In this document: one piece after another, positions 38,774-49,685 of the stretch | How positions within the stretch are numbered: the first letter of the stretch is position 1 | Layout: every line of letters begins with the position of its first letter | From: Auanema rhodensis | Lineage: Eukaryota; Nematoda; Chromadorea; Rhabditida; Rhabditidae | Assembly (NCBI GenBank): GCA_964057225.1 | Contig: OZ059894.1 | Span: 10,364,131-10,428,130 of the forward strand | Reading direction: 5' to 3' | Length of the DNA stretch: 64,000 nucleotides | The notes under the pieces: generated by a model | What the model was told of the DNA's origin: nothing | Databases searched by the model: none | The model's input: only the letters and a program-made list of their open reading frames with translations | Program-made: the position numbers and the translations under genes

Positions 38774-41700
38774 TTAGCTTTAGCTATTTCTTCTACTTTA
38801 CACTCATCCTATACTATTTTTTTGGTTTAAAAATATGAAAACGTTGCCTTTCTTTACTTCTTTTGTTGTTTTTTTCCCAAATAACGTATAGTATATGATA
38901 TTCACGTACATAAATTTGAATTTTTGCTTTTTATCTTGTTTTAAAATATGAGAAAAACATCAAAGCATATCTAGCTATCGTTGAAAATCAGTAGATTTGA
39001 AAGAAAATGTCATCTATATAAGGCTATGTGAAAGCTACTGACGAGAAGAATCTGACAGCCTCTTGGGATCAAAGTCATCATGGTGGAAAGAAAGAAGGAA
39101 AAAAACATTTTTCATCTAAATTCTCTGTTAAGATGTTACCTATCATACATTTTCTATATATTTTATTAAATTATTATATTAACTATACATAATCATATTA
39201 TTATGATTTTATTATAATCAAGTTAGTTTTTGGTACTTCTTTATAATTGTTCTAATTTCAAAACAAAATTAGCAGAGAGAGAGAGAGAGAGAAACTGATT
39301 GTTAAAAGGGAGGAGTGAATTAACTGTTTTCTTTTGTATTTTCGAGAGAAAAAAAACATTATTTCGATAATAAAAAAATGTAGTTCCTTTTTAATTATGT
39401 GCATAATTTAATGAATTTACAGACTTTAGCCACGCAAACTCCGAGAAAAAAACCAAAATTCTTAAATTTTTTTTTGTGAAAGATGGTGAAGATTCATTGT
39501 TGATCACATCTCAAATAGAAACCTTATAGTTGCTGAGATACTTTTTTTTTGAAACTATCCCTTGGGATATTAGTTAAGATTATAAAGTATCTTAGTTTTC
39601 TTTCCATTTTTTTCTCTTTTTTTTTTACAACAACTTCTAAGTTCAATAGAATGAGAAGAATTGAGAAAAATGATCAAGCATTTAACACAATAGAAGAACT
39701 AAAAGCAAAAGTATAGTATATACCGACAAACCTTTTTATTCGTAAAAAAAAACAGAGAAAGAGAGAGAGAGAGAGAGATAGATAGAGAGATAGTCATATA
39801 AATTATATTTTTTTTATAAATATTAATATATATAATATATTTTTTTAAAGGAAAAATAAGTATATTTGTATTTAGTTATTTAGAAGTTTTTTCCCATTCA
39901 AAAATGAGACAGCTCTCATTTCAATGAGCTGACACGTGCGAAAATGTATTTCCTTTTCTGGTATTACGTTTTCATTTCCTTTTTTAACTTTTGAGTTAAA
40001 ATTTTCAGAGAAGAATAATCTTTTATTTCTTTTTTTTTTGATTTTATAAATATATTTGTTTTGAAACAAGCTATGTTCTGCAACATCCTAAACAAGTAAA
40101 ATGATTTTCAAGCTTCACTGAATATTTGTTTCATGTAACATCTGAAGATCTTCGAAACAACGTTTACTTACAATTTTATTTTATTTTTCATTGTTTTTTC
40201 TGTTCTTTTTGAGTTTATTTATTTGAAAAAATTGTTTTAAACTATGCCTAATATGGCAATCAAATAGTTTGATTGAAAAACTAGGGAAAAAAAAGATATT
40301 TGGTTTCTAATTTCTAACGAAAAATTCTCATTTTACTTTCGAAATTTTCCAAAATCTGTTTCTAACTAACTCTTCAACTCCATTCTTCAAGTTTTTTCTG
40401 TTCAAATAAATGCTTTTTGGCTCTTTTTTCACAGCTTCCTACCCTTTTCCATCCATACTGCCTAACATTTCTCTCAACTCTGTGTTACTATCTTTCTGTT
40501 GTTAGTCTCTGGCCACCCTCTCAATCTTCTTGTCTCCTCACCCTTACTATCTCCCTTCCAATTTCTATTTCTCTCTTTTCCTTTTTCTAATCTATTCTGG
40601 CCTATGATGTATCTTTAACATGAAGCAGAAGCAGAAGCAGAAACAGAAGCAGAAGGCTTCTTCAATCCAATCTCACAAAATCACCAAGATTCATGTCGAA
40701 ATTTCATTTTCTGGCCACAACCAACATGAACATGATCATCATGATCACAATGATCATAAGCTACTCAAATTGAAAAAAAGAAAAAGAAAAACAAGAGAAG
40801 ATTGAATTTTCTTCATATTTTCTTATATTTTCATGCTTTTTCTATTATCTTTTTACTTTATTTTAGTTTTTCTTTTATACATATATGCATCCTACTATCA
40901 ACATATTCCATTTTTCTGTTTTTCTTCCAACATTTCTCCATTTGTTGCAACTTCATATCTTCGTCTTCTTTCACATACTTTCAACTTTTTTTTTGTTTGA
41001 AAAGCAAAAGCTATCGTTTCATGATTCAAGCCATCATCGCTGACAAAGCTTTCAAAGTCTTGTCTGATCTGACGTTTATTCTCTTTTAACTCAAACTTCT
41101 ATTAGTTCGTTCAATGTTCAATAGAACAAAGTTTTTCGACGACAAACGAGCAGAAACAACGTTGTGTCCGCCTAATTGACCATATTTGACTTATTGAAGC
41201 AGGGTGAGGAGGAAAAGAACGCCTTCACGACAAAAACAACAAGCTGATTTGAGAGTTACGACGAGATATAGAGCACATCATGAAAACGTTTGAGCAGGAA
41301 AAAGCAGATATATCAGCTTCTCAGTCCAGTCATTCAGCAGTCCTACCATGTACAACCATTGTTTTAACTAAATATTATTTTTTTAAATTTAAGACCAAAT
41401 TTGTAAGAAAAAAGAAAAATTTCATATTTTACTCAATTATTTTCAAAAAAAATAAAAGGAATTTTTAAACTTTTATAATATTCTATTTAATCTTTTATGC
41501 AATTTTAGATCAAACTTCTTTTTAATTTCCTTTAGTTTCTTATTATATTTTATCTATTCATCATTTTTATTTTTAAAATAATTTCTTTTCATCTATCATA
41601 TCATCTCATATTCCTCTCCCCCCCCCCCCTCAACCAAAACTTTTCATGTATTGATGTATAAACTAAGTGAATATATCATAAAAGAATGGAAAAGCATCAC

Positions 41701-42037
41701 CCAAATCTTTGGAGGCTTTGGAAAAAACAAAATTTTCCTCCCTTCCCTTCCAATCTCCGCCACTATCCGACTTACCCACACATCCAAGCACATACAGACA
41801 TGTGCATATCTCCAACCACATCCATTTACCTCCATTTTCAATTGAATATCATTTACTTTATTCTATTTTCTTCTAAATTGCTATTGTTGTTGTTGTAGAG
41901 ACAAACAGAAACATTTTTTGAATCATGTTTATTCAATTTTTCGTCCAAAAATAAATAAATAAAGTTACATTTGTCAGATAAGGCGGAAACGTGGTGCCAT
42001 CAAGTTCGAGGCATTCAATTCGACCCCAGCCCACCTC

Positions 42038-42040
<3 letters not shown>

Positions 42041-42106
<66 letters not shown>

Positions 42107-42113
42107 CTATCTC
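42041..42113. repeat. (CT)n followed by (CTAT)n
   Basis: A CT dinucleotide run passing into about six CTAT/TATC tetranucleotides. Pyrimidines are on the + strand. Confidence 0.95.
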
Positions 42114-42423
42114 TTTCTCTTTTTCTTCACTACTATCATCTCCCTATAATTATATATATAATTATTTATTGAAAATTATTAATTTCCTCAAATCTTTACA
42201 ATTCTCTCTTTTTGATTTTTTTAAGATATTATATGTTGGTTAAAGAAATATCAGTTTTTTATAAAAAATCAATGAAATTCTCAGTTTTTTAATTTGAAAT
42301 CTTATTATTCGTTAAATCCATTCAATGACTTTTCTATGCCAAAGTTTGAATTCGGATTTCTAAACAAATCAGCGTCAAATTATTGTATCAAAGAACGAAC
42401 ACCTACATATAGTGTTCTATTCG

Positions 42424-42472
<49 letters not shown>

Positions 42473-43083
42473 TCGCACATTTTTTTGATTCAAAGAAGAT
42501 CTAGTTTTTCTTTTTTTAGTTTCAATCAAACCTCCTATTTTCCCAGATGATACGATTCACTCGTTTTCCTCCCCCCCCCCCACTTCCCAAATCTCTCCAT
42601 CATTCATTACCTGTTTATTTCCTAGTATATAAATATTTTTATTTGTTATTTATATTTTTTCATTCATATAATCTTTAATCTTTAACTTTTCTTTTTCTAT
42701 ATCATCATTTGCAAAAAGTACATATATAGCTTTTTTTGATTTTTTTAAGGAACAAAGCAATTTGAAGATATTGTCTGGTCTTTCCTTTTAAAATTCTTTA
42801 ACTCCCAACCCGTTCAACAGACCTGCTCTCTCTCTCTCTTTCACTCTTCTCCCCTCATTTTTTTGTGATTCTCTCTCTCTCTTTCTCTCTCACGCCCTTT
42901 TCTCTTCTCACTTCGCAGTGCCTCTTCTTGCTCTTGATGAAGCAGTAGCACATTTATTTCATCCTAGTATTGCTCATTCAATACAATTTATCGTCTTACC
43001 CTTAAATAAACGTCCATTTTAAAATGTTTTACCCTCTTGAATTACTATATAGTACTATATACAACAAATAACGTTATATTCCC

Positions 43084-43141
43084 CCTCTCTCTCTCTCTAT
43101 CTCTCTATCTCTCTATCTCTCTATCTCTCTCTCTCTCTGTC
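43084..43141. repeat. (CT)n with CTAT steps
   Basis: CT tract with a repeating CTCTCTAT step, about 175 bp upstream of the start of the Ig-protein gene and on its sense strand. Confidence 0.93.
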
Positions 43142-43316
43142 TATATCAAATGAAAAATTAAAATTAAATTCTTTCTTTCTTTTTTTTTTTGCATCATATA
43201 ATTGTGTTTATTTATATCTCATCACATCTCATCATTATATTTGGTTTTAACTCTATTATATTCATTTTCATTCTTTTTTTCAGTAACAGTGTATGGTTTT
43301 CTAGCAACAGATTACA

Positions 43317-44639
43317 ATGATTTTGGCCTGTATTCTAGGTTCTTTTCAACATTTTCATCAGCAACTTCTCTATATTTTCAACTTTTCAGTGAATTTATCT
43401 CTTGTCTATGCATCAGCTTATAAAGCTCAGGGAAATCTTGCAGTAGTCATTAAAGGAGGACAAACTCTGTATTCATCAGATGATAATCCATTAACAGCTT
43501 ATACTCCAGAATTATGGTTAGTTTGAAACTTTTTCTTTATTTCTTTCCACATAAACTTGTAAACAACAACACAATTCATATAAAACTATATAAAGGTGTC
43601 AAGTAGCTGATGGAGATACTATCCTTCCACTCTCTTGGGCTCGTTTTGTTCGAACACGTGATCGACAGGCTTTTGATGTATAATGGATTTTCATTAGTAT
43701 TATCATTGAATGAACTGTTTTAAGGCTACACTTGACGACAATAAGCTTAGAGCTAAACTTATCTTTGGTGACACACCTGTTAGTACTGCTGGAAAGTATA
43801 GATGTGAAATGAGAACAACTGATGGAGAATTATTGTATGGAAATATGTTTGTCAACAGTAAGTTCAACAAGCTCATAAAGTTTAAGTTTATCATTGAATG
43901 CTCTTAAGCTCGTCCTTACATCTACAATAATGGATCTCTCGAACTAGAAATGTCTGATACCGAACAAGCTTTGGTTGTATCAAAAGCTCCAGTCAAATTA
44001 GCTCCAGGATCTCCTGGAGTATTGAATTGTCCAGCTAAAGGCTTCCCACATCCAACTATCATTTGGTATAAGGATGGTATTCAATTAGGTTTGTATAAGC
44101 TATTTCATTCATAGTGAATGTTTTCTCTTTCTAGAAGAGAGTGAAAACGTTTTCATCGACAATCAAAATGTCGAGTTTACTGACGTTACACCTGAAGATG
44201 CTGGAGTATATAAGTAAGAATGTTTAAGTCTTTTCATATTTTACTCTTTCTGAATCTTCCAGATGTGTAGCATATAACCGCTTTAGCATGATCGTAGATC
44301 GGAAAGAACAAGAATTCGAGGTTAAATACCAACAGACTGTTGAAATGAAGGGTTAGTCTACACTTTTTATTTTGATTTTCATTCAAATTATTCAAACGAA
44401 TTTCAGGAAGTTATGATTGGGTTCTTCCTCTGACTGTCATTCTTATAATACTTATTCTTCTCTTTATTGTGATTTATTCCTGCCAAGCTTGTAAACGATA
44501 CAAAGCTGCTCAATATAATGTAAATGAACGAGAGTACGTCAAAGATCTCAGGAAACTATTTATAAATCTCAAACTTTTCAGACGTAGACAAGGCCGAACA
44601 GCTGAGGAAACTAGAGCTCTTAAAGCTGACGCAGTCTAA
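43317..44639 (+). CDS. Two-Ig-domain type I membrane protein (9 exons, 298 aa)
   Basis: Exons: 43317-43338, 43390-43516, 43596-43677, 43725-43857, 43909-44088, 44135-44213, 44263-44351, 44407-44533, 44582-44639; every phase closes. The signal peptide MILACILVNLSLVYASA is only seen after removing a 51-nt intron. Ig domain 1 has Cys51-Cys104 (GKYRCEM); Ig domain 2 has Cys162-Cys209 (LNCPAKGFPHP, then EDAGVYKCVAYN). One sequon is at Asn129. A transmembrane helix (about 243-263) is followed by a Cys/Lys-rich 35-residue cytoplasmic tail. The architecture resembles nematode ZIG-type and basigin/neuroplastin-like adhesion proteins; it lacks the charged Glu inside the membrane that marks basigin. The likely role is cell adhesion or axon maintenance, but the ligand is unknown. 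Confidence 0.92.
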
Positions 44640-45712
44640 GTAGGTATGTACATTTAAATAATTTAAATCAAAAATATAAACTTCGAACATTAAGTATGCA
44701 TATTAGATAATTGCCACGTGTGTATGCATGACCAACTGTTATTATTGATTATTTTATAATTTTTTTGAATAAATATTAAAGGTTTTACATGCTTCAACCT
44801 TTAAATTATCTATTTTCAGATAATTTTTGGTACTTCCTTGACCCATCGTAAAGCGTTAGCAAACTTATTCTACGCTTATCAAGCTTCATATTGCTCTCCA
44901 ATACATTTGCTAGTTTTGACATTCATTACATCATAACCTTACATTAGTTCTTTTCATTTGAACTTTTTGTTTTAAATTAAGAATCGTAGGAAAAGAGATT
45001 AACCTGCATTAGCAGGTCGCTCACTTACATGTGGTTTTTCGTCAAAGCTATTATATTTCATCAGAAAACTCTTTCACTTTATTAAATATGCGATATGATT
45101 TAAGAAAATGGATGAAATGTATTAGTTCTCGCTCCATAATTGCTTTCTTTAGGACCTTGTTAGAACATTCTTCACCCGAATGCCTACGTTGTCTTGGTTA
45201 TTGTCAGGCCTTCCTGCTTATATCTTTGTGGCCATAGAAAATTATCCAAAAAATGCCTTAAATTCATAGCTTCCTGAAATAATTCAATGCTTCAATGGCC
45301 AGAATTGCATAACCGGTACAAGATATATGTTTTTTACCATTTTTCATTATCAATTGTTGAACTAATGCCGAGCTTCATTAAGTTGCTACCAAATTATTAT
45401 ATAAAGAAATTTTAATAAATATTTTTACTTTTGTTTTACAAGTATTACAATAATAAATTGAATTCCAAAGTCATACATCAACGTATATTGTCTCTAAACA
45501 AAGCTGCATCATTGAACAAAGTATTGCGCCGGTATTCAGCCAAAATTTTAGTCAAATGATCAGGCGAAGGCAACAGCATTAGAAATCATATTCTGAAGCA
45601 AACGTAAAATAAAAGATTGGCTTGATGAGTAAGACCTCTTTGAATCAACGTAGAATAGGATCGAATAGAGAAGTTTCGTGATATTACAAACATTTCAGTT
45701 GGAATTCGTTTC
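44640..45712. other. 3' region of the Ig gene and spacer
   Basis: A poly(A) signal lies 129 nt after the stop. A GTATGTAC donor-like site just after the stop and a TTTTCAG site near 44820 could define a 3'-UTR intron. The interval 45440-45714 has open frames on both strands (see findings). No gene is firmly supported. Confidence 0.45.
44768..44773 (+). terminator. Poly(A) signal of the Ig-protein gene
   Basis: Canonical AATAAA 129 nt downstream of the stop codon, the first one on this strand. Confidence 0.6.
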
Positions 45713-46388
45713 ATGAACGCCACTAAGTATAATTGTCTTGATTATGTTGATAAATTTCGAAGAATAGGTTAGTTTTTAAATTCCATGCTTGCACAATTAC
45801 TACTTAGGGACTATCCCACCATATAAATCTTCAACAAAACACAAAATGCCCCCGTTCTGCCAGCCTGCTCGTCCTACTAGCTTATCAGATGTTACGACCG
45901 AACCTTCAGAAGATTCTTCATATAAGAAGCGTTACGTTTCCAATTCGATTTCAAATGCTTCGAAGGAGTCAAATGTTTGTTGCACTACTTCTTCTCATAA
46001 TTCTCTCGGATTTTAGAAGAATTGCATCTCAAGCAAAATTGCAAATCGAAAAAAACCAAGACGGCGGCCAACATCACATGTTGCTGCCGACAATGAAATC
46101 ACTAAGCAAGTTGCTCGAAGTGCAAGTGTGATTGCTCCCGATGATGATGATGATGTATGTTTTAAACAGATTGATTAGTAAGATTTAGAAGATTTCTAGA
46201 TTGATACAAGCGAACGTTCACAATCTGTTCCTGCCGAATCACAGCAAATCATATTAACAGATTGGAAACTCAGAGAATTGGCCCTACGATATCAGCGACA
46301 ATGTGAAGCAGCGCAACAGCAACAACGAAAGAGTCGAATTCCAGTTCTCAAAAATCAAATTTGGAAGCACCCTGTGAAGTTTGAATAA
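45713..46388 (+). CDS. Unrecognised 182-aa protein (4 exons)
   Basis: Exons: 45713-45767, 45808-45974, 46017-46154, 46200-46388; all phases close and introns are 40-45 nt. The ATG follows an ATTTCAG acceptor by 14 nt, consistent with spliced-leader addition. The protein starts MNATKYNCLDYVDKFRRIG, has a Ser/Thr/Lys-rich middle with a basic patch (RKKPRRRP, residues about 90-97, a possible nuclear signal), an acidic stretch of five Asp at the end of exon 3, and a C-terminal helix-prone Gln-rich segment (WKLRELALRYQRQCEAAQQQ) ending in IWKHPVKFE. No signal peptide or membrane segment is seen. I do not recognise the family. A small nuclear factor is possible. AATAAA follows at 46478-46483; the gene ends convergently with the NF45-like gene. 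Confidence 0.72.
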
Positions 46389-46477
46389 GGATCTTATCAG
46401 TTGTTTATGAACATCAATGTACAAAGTAGTTGAAAATTAGTTGAATGATTATGATCAAATTTGATTAAATTAACAAT

Positions 46478-46483
46478 AATAAA
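46478..46483 (+). terminator. Poly(A) signal of the 182-aa protein gene
   Basis: AATAAA 90 nt after the stop, in the 162-bp interval between two convergent genes. Confidence 0.6.
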
Positions 46484-46550
46484 ATAAATTAGACTGGAGA
46501 GATCCCACGCATTCTCTAGGGTATAAAATAAAATAAGGTATACAAACAAA

Positions 46551-48196
46551 TTATGCTGTTGCAGCCGCAAGTTTTTCCGCTAGTGCTTCATCTTCGTCGC
46601 AAAATTTCGGTTTTAAACATCCTTCAATGAATGCAGGTTCAAGATTTGCTAAAGTTACACCATTTACAGTAATTCTGTTCCTGGTGATATCTAAAATAAG
46701 AAGAATAAATGATGTCTTAAGAAGCAGTCTGCACCTCCACTTATTTCAGGTAAAACCGTGTTGCCTAATACTATGTCATATCCATCATAATTTAATAAAC
46801 GTACTAGCATTTGAGCAGTACTACAAACAGAGTCCTGCAATATAAAGTATAAGCATAAGACTAGCCACCCAAATTTGTTGTACCATTTCTTCCAGTGTCA
46901 TATCAAAAGCAATACGGAATCCTGGCTCAGTAGGATCGACTAGACCAGGGCTGCCAGGCAAAAACAAACCTTAAGCATAAGAATTAAATTAATTTTTTTT
47001 GTTTTACTGACCAGCAGCTAGTGCTTCGAAGAATCTACGAAATGCTGGGCCTAACGGTAATGGCACACGATTGGGGGTGTGGAGGAGGCAGAATTGACAC
47101 TAAAAAGACAATAAAGTAAAATTAAAAAACTAAAGCTATTACAAGAAATTCCATGGCCCACACAGAAAGTGGGTGTAATCCAGGGAAACGCGAACGGACA
47201 TCTTTCATAACTCTTAGTAAAACCTTCAACAAGAAATTTATGAATAGAGTTGATAAATGGTATTTACTCTGATGGGAGAATTGTCTGATACACTTTCAAA
47301 CCAAGCCGCATGACGAATCGAATGATAATTATACATCATTGATCTTTCTGGGACTAAAAAAAAATGACAGAAATAAAGAAAAAACAATAATTGTACTCAC
47401 GATGTGTTTCTGGTTGAAGTAATCCAACATTACCGGGAACTGTAGTTACCAGCAACTTAAGCTCAGCATGTTCCCCGGAAATATGAATTCCATATTCTCT
47501 TGTTGCGAATGTAGCAACTACAATAAAAAAATAAATAAAATATAATAGTTATAACAATTAAGTTCAAAAATATCGATAAAGGAATGAAGAAAACTTAAAG
47601 AATAGGAAAATGAAAAAAATCACCTTCATGTAGTGCTTGAAGTTCTTCGATAACAAGAGTACCAAACTTGGTGACGAGTTCGTCTGAAAATACAAACGAT
47701 TTTGAAAATATCGGATATCTCTACTAACAAGAAGGTAAAATCCCCATCACTATCGCTATGTCAGCAGTGAGGTGTCCGAGAAGGGCGACGTCTTTCTTCC
47801 ATGATCCAACCTCTCGAACTTCTTCAATTTTCTAAAAATTATATAATTGAAAATATTAAGAAAAACTACTTACAAATTCGTTGTTGACTTCAGTATTATT
47901 AACAATATTATCTACAATCACTTTAACTCGGTTCAATAAGGTTGTTACAGTGTTACGTTCTTCCTCGGTGGGAACAAGTTGCTCTGAGCGTGTTCGTACA
48001 CACTATAACAGCAAAATAAATATACTTTATGAAATTAATACAGTACCTGTGTTAATGGAGCTTCATCATACACATTGACTCGCTCAAAACTTTCCCCGCA
48101 ATTATGAATGTCAAATGGAGGGCTGCGAACCATAAAAGATGGGCCCATGCTTTGAGGCCGTCCACCACCTCGATGTCCTCTGAATCCTCCACGCAT
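46551..48196 (-). CDS. ILF2/NF45-like DZF protein (11 exons, 379 aa)
   Basis: Exons: 48047-48196, 47874-48002, 47729-47831, 47624-47683, 47401-47517, 47268-47353, 47143-47223, 47012-47099, 46884-46969, 46735-46834, 46551-46690; phases close. It matches human ILF2 along its length: a short RGG-type N-terminus (MRGGFRGHRGGGR), PPFD near residue 31, KIEEVREVGSWKK, LLVTTVPGN, SIRHAAWFE, VLLRVMKDVRSRFPG and AAGLFLPGSPGLVDPTEPG. The DZF domain is a catalytically inactive nucleotidyltransferase fold; NF45 heterodimerises with NF90-type dsRNA-binding partners and acts in RNA metabolism and transcription. The long acidic C-terminus of vertebrate ILF2 is replaced by a short tail ending AEKLAAATA. The start is chosen because TTTTCAG precedes the ATG by one base. 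Divergent from cyclin K. Confidence 0.94.
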
Positions 48197-48388
48197 TCTG
48201 AAAAGACGATATTTTAAATGTTCTATTATACAAATTAAAACAATTGAAACTATTAACATAACATTTGTGAATTTTGATGTTTAGAGACGTGAGATGAAGA
48301 ACTTTAAATCCAATTGCGTATTGATTTTCGATTGCACGTCTAATATTCAAATTAGCATTGTATATATTGTAAATTATATGCTTGCAAA
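48197..48388. promoter_or_regulatory. Bidirectional promoter candidate (NF45-like / cyclin K)
   Basis: Only 192 bp separate the ATGs of two divergent regulatory genes. The NF45-like transcript has a 3' splice site directly at its start codon, so its precursor must begin to the right of that, inside this interval or within the cyclin K gene. I see no TATA element that clearly decides a start site. Confidence 0.55.
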
Positions 48389-49504
48389 ATGCTCTATCCA
48401 ACAGGATGGATTTACCCACAAGATTCTATCAAGGTGAGATATCATAACTCTATTTCGAATTTTTTTCGAGTTTTCTTGGTAACAACAACGTTTTACAGAA
48501 TACCCCCTCAATAAATCAGGGATATTCTTTTGAAATAGATGAACGGCTAAGAAGAGAAGGGATAAAAGTTATTATGGATATTGGGCATATACTGAGGCTG
48601 TAAAGTTCTTTTCTTTCGAACTGTTTTATTAAATACATTATTACAGCAAAGTAAATCCAACTTTAGCGACTGCTGCTGTATATTTTCATAGATTTTATAT
48701 GAATCATAGTTTTCAATCTTTTCCAAGAGAGGTAGACCTATATATATATATTTGTTTATTTATTCATGTGCTTTGAAGTTGGTGGCAATTGGTTGTCTTT
48801 TTTTGGCCGGAAAGGTTGAGGAGACCCCTAAGAAAAGCCGAGACCTATTAAGAGTTGCTCAAATGAAGTTTCCAACATTATTTATAGAAACTAAGCCAGT
48901 GCGTAATCAGAGTAAATAGTGGTTTAATCAAACTGTTTTTTTCAGGAAGATATAATGGGAATAGAACGAATTTTATTAAGAACATTAAAATTTGATTTAC
49001 AAGTTAATCATCCATATAAATATCTTATACAGTATATTCAAAGTCATAATCTAAGTGCAGAAATCGTAAGTCACGTTTATATTTCCGTTAATCCTATATT
49101 TTTTCAGTCGAAAAGTTACATACAAACTGCATATGCATTTGTTAATGATAGTTATTCCACCACTTTATGCTTATTGTGGGAACCCCAGGTATATTTCATT
49201 CAACATTCTTTTCTAATTTAATCATCTAACAGGTATTAGCCGTGGCGTTTGTAAATTTGGCGTTTCATGTAAGTAAAAATTACAAGGTAAGTATTTAAAT
49301 TGAAATTATTATTATAACTTAATATTTTAAGCCTAAGCCTGATTGGTGGGATGAGCATATATTAAACCTAACATCAACAATCGTTGAGGACATATGCCAT
49401 GTGGTAAGCATAGTTTAGAATTTTCATTAACACTTTGTTTCTTTTTTCAGGTTTTGGATTTTTACTCAGTATCAAAATGTGAAAAATTTGAATTTGATAC
49501 CTAG
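48389..49504 (+). CDS. Cyclin K (9 exons, 243 aa)
   Basis: Exons: 48389-48433, 48499-48599, 48647-48731, 48779-48898, 48946-49065, 49108-49188, 49233-49286, 49332-49403, 49451-49504; phases close. It is cyclin K rather than cyclin T or [13 protein letters not shown], the first cyclin box with [17 protein letters not shown] and [19 protein letters not shown] (residues 61-101), [18 protein letters not shown], the second box with [19 protein letters not shown], and WWDEHILNL / [13 protein letters not shown] at the end. Cyclin K activates CDK12/CDK13, which phosphorylate the RNA polymerase II tail. It stops right after the second cyclin box and lacks the long proline-rich C-terminus of the vertebrate protein. 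Two in-phase donors end exon 7 (49268 or 49286), so a 6-residue isoform difference is possible. Confidence 0.93.
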
Positions 49505-49685
49505 ATCAAACGTGCATAATCTTCTGGACTTCATTTTCAAAAGGTTACCAAGTTTTCAATAACCGTGTCCAGCTTTTCCTCCAACAGCTAACGTATCTAG
49601 TCACTTATCGCTTTATTTTTTTTTTTGCGAGAACTTAGTATGAAACAATATGTAGTGCTAGATTTATCTTTTTATAATCAGTTTT

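Larger units (their letters stand above)
28610..43316. other. 14.7-kb gene desert between divergent genes
   Basis: The region between nidogen (minus) and the Ig membrane protein (plus), so all of it is upstream DNA. I could support no coding exon. The low-complexity DNA is polarised: purine tracts on the + strand up to about 30.6 kb (for example 30020-30130 and 30436-30500) and pyrimidine tracts on the + strand from about 33.1 to 43.2 kb (33172-33430, 34929-34982, 35291-35388, 35890-35945, 37826-37902, 42041-42113, 42427-42468, 43084-43141). Two CACGTGA arrays (31217-31278, 38635-38773) and C homopolymers (near 41620 and 42570) also lie here. Long frames such as 33130-33524 (+) are CT-tract artefacts. 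Confidence 0.7.

Noticed and set aside
45586-45588. In-frame TGA read as selenocysteine
   Set aside because: No evidence for a SECIS element and the frame itself is unproven; kept only as a finding about an interrupted frame.
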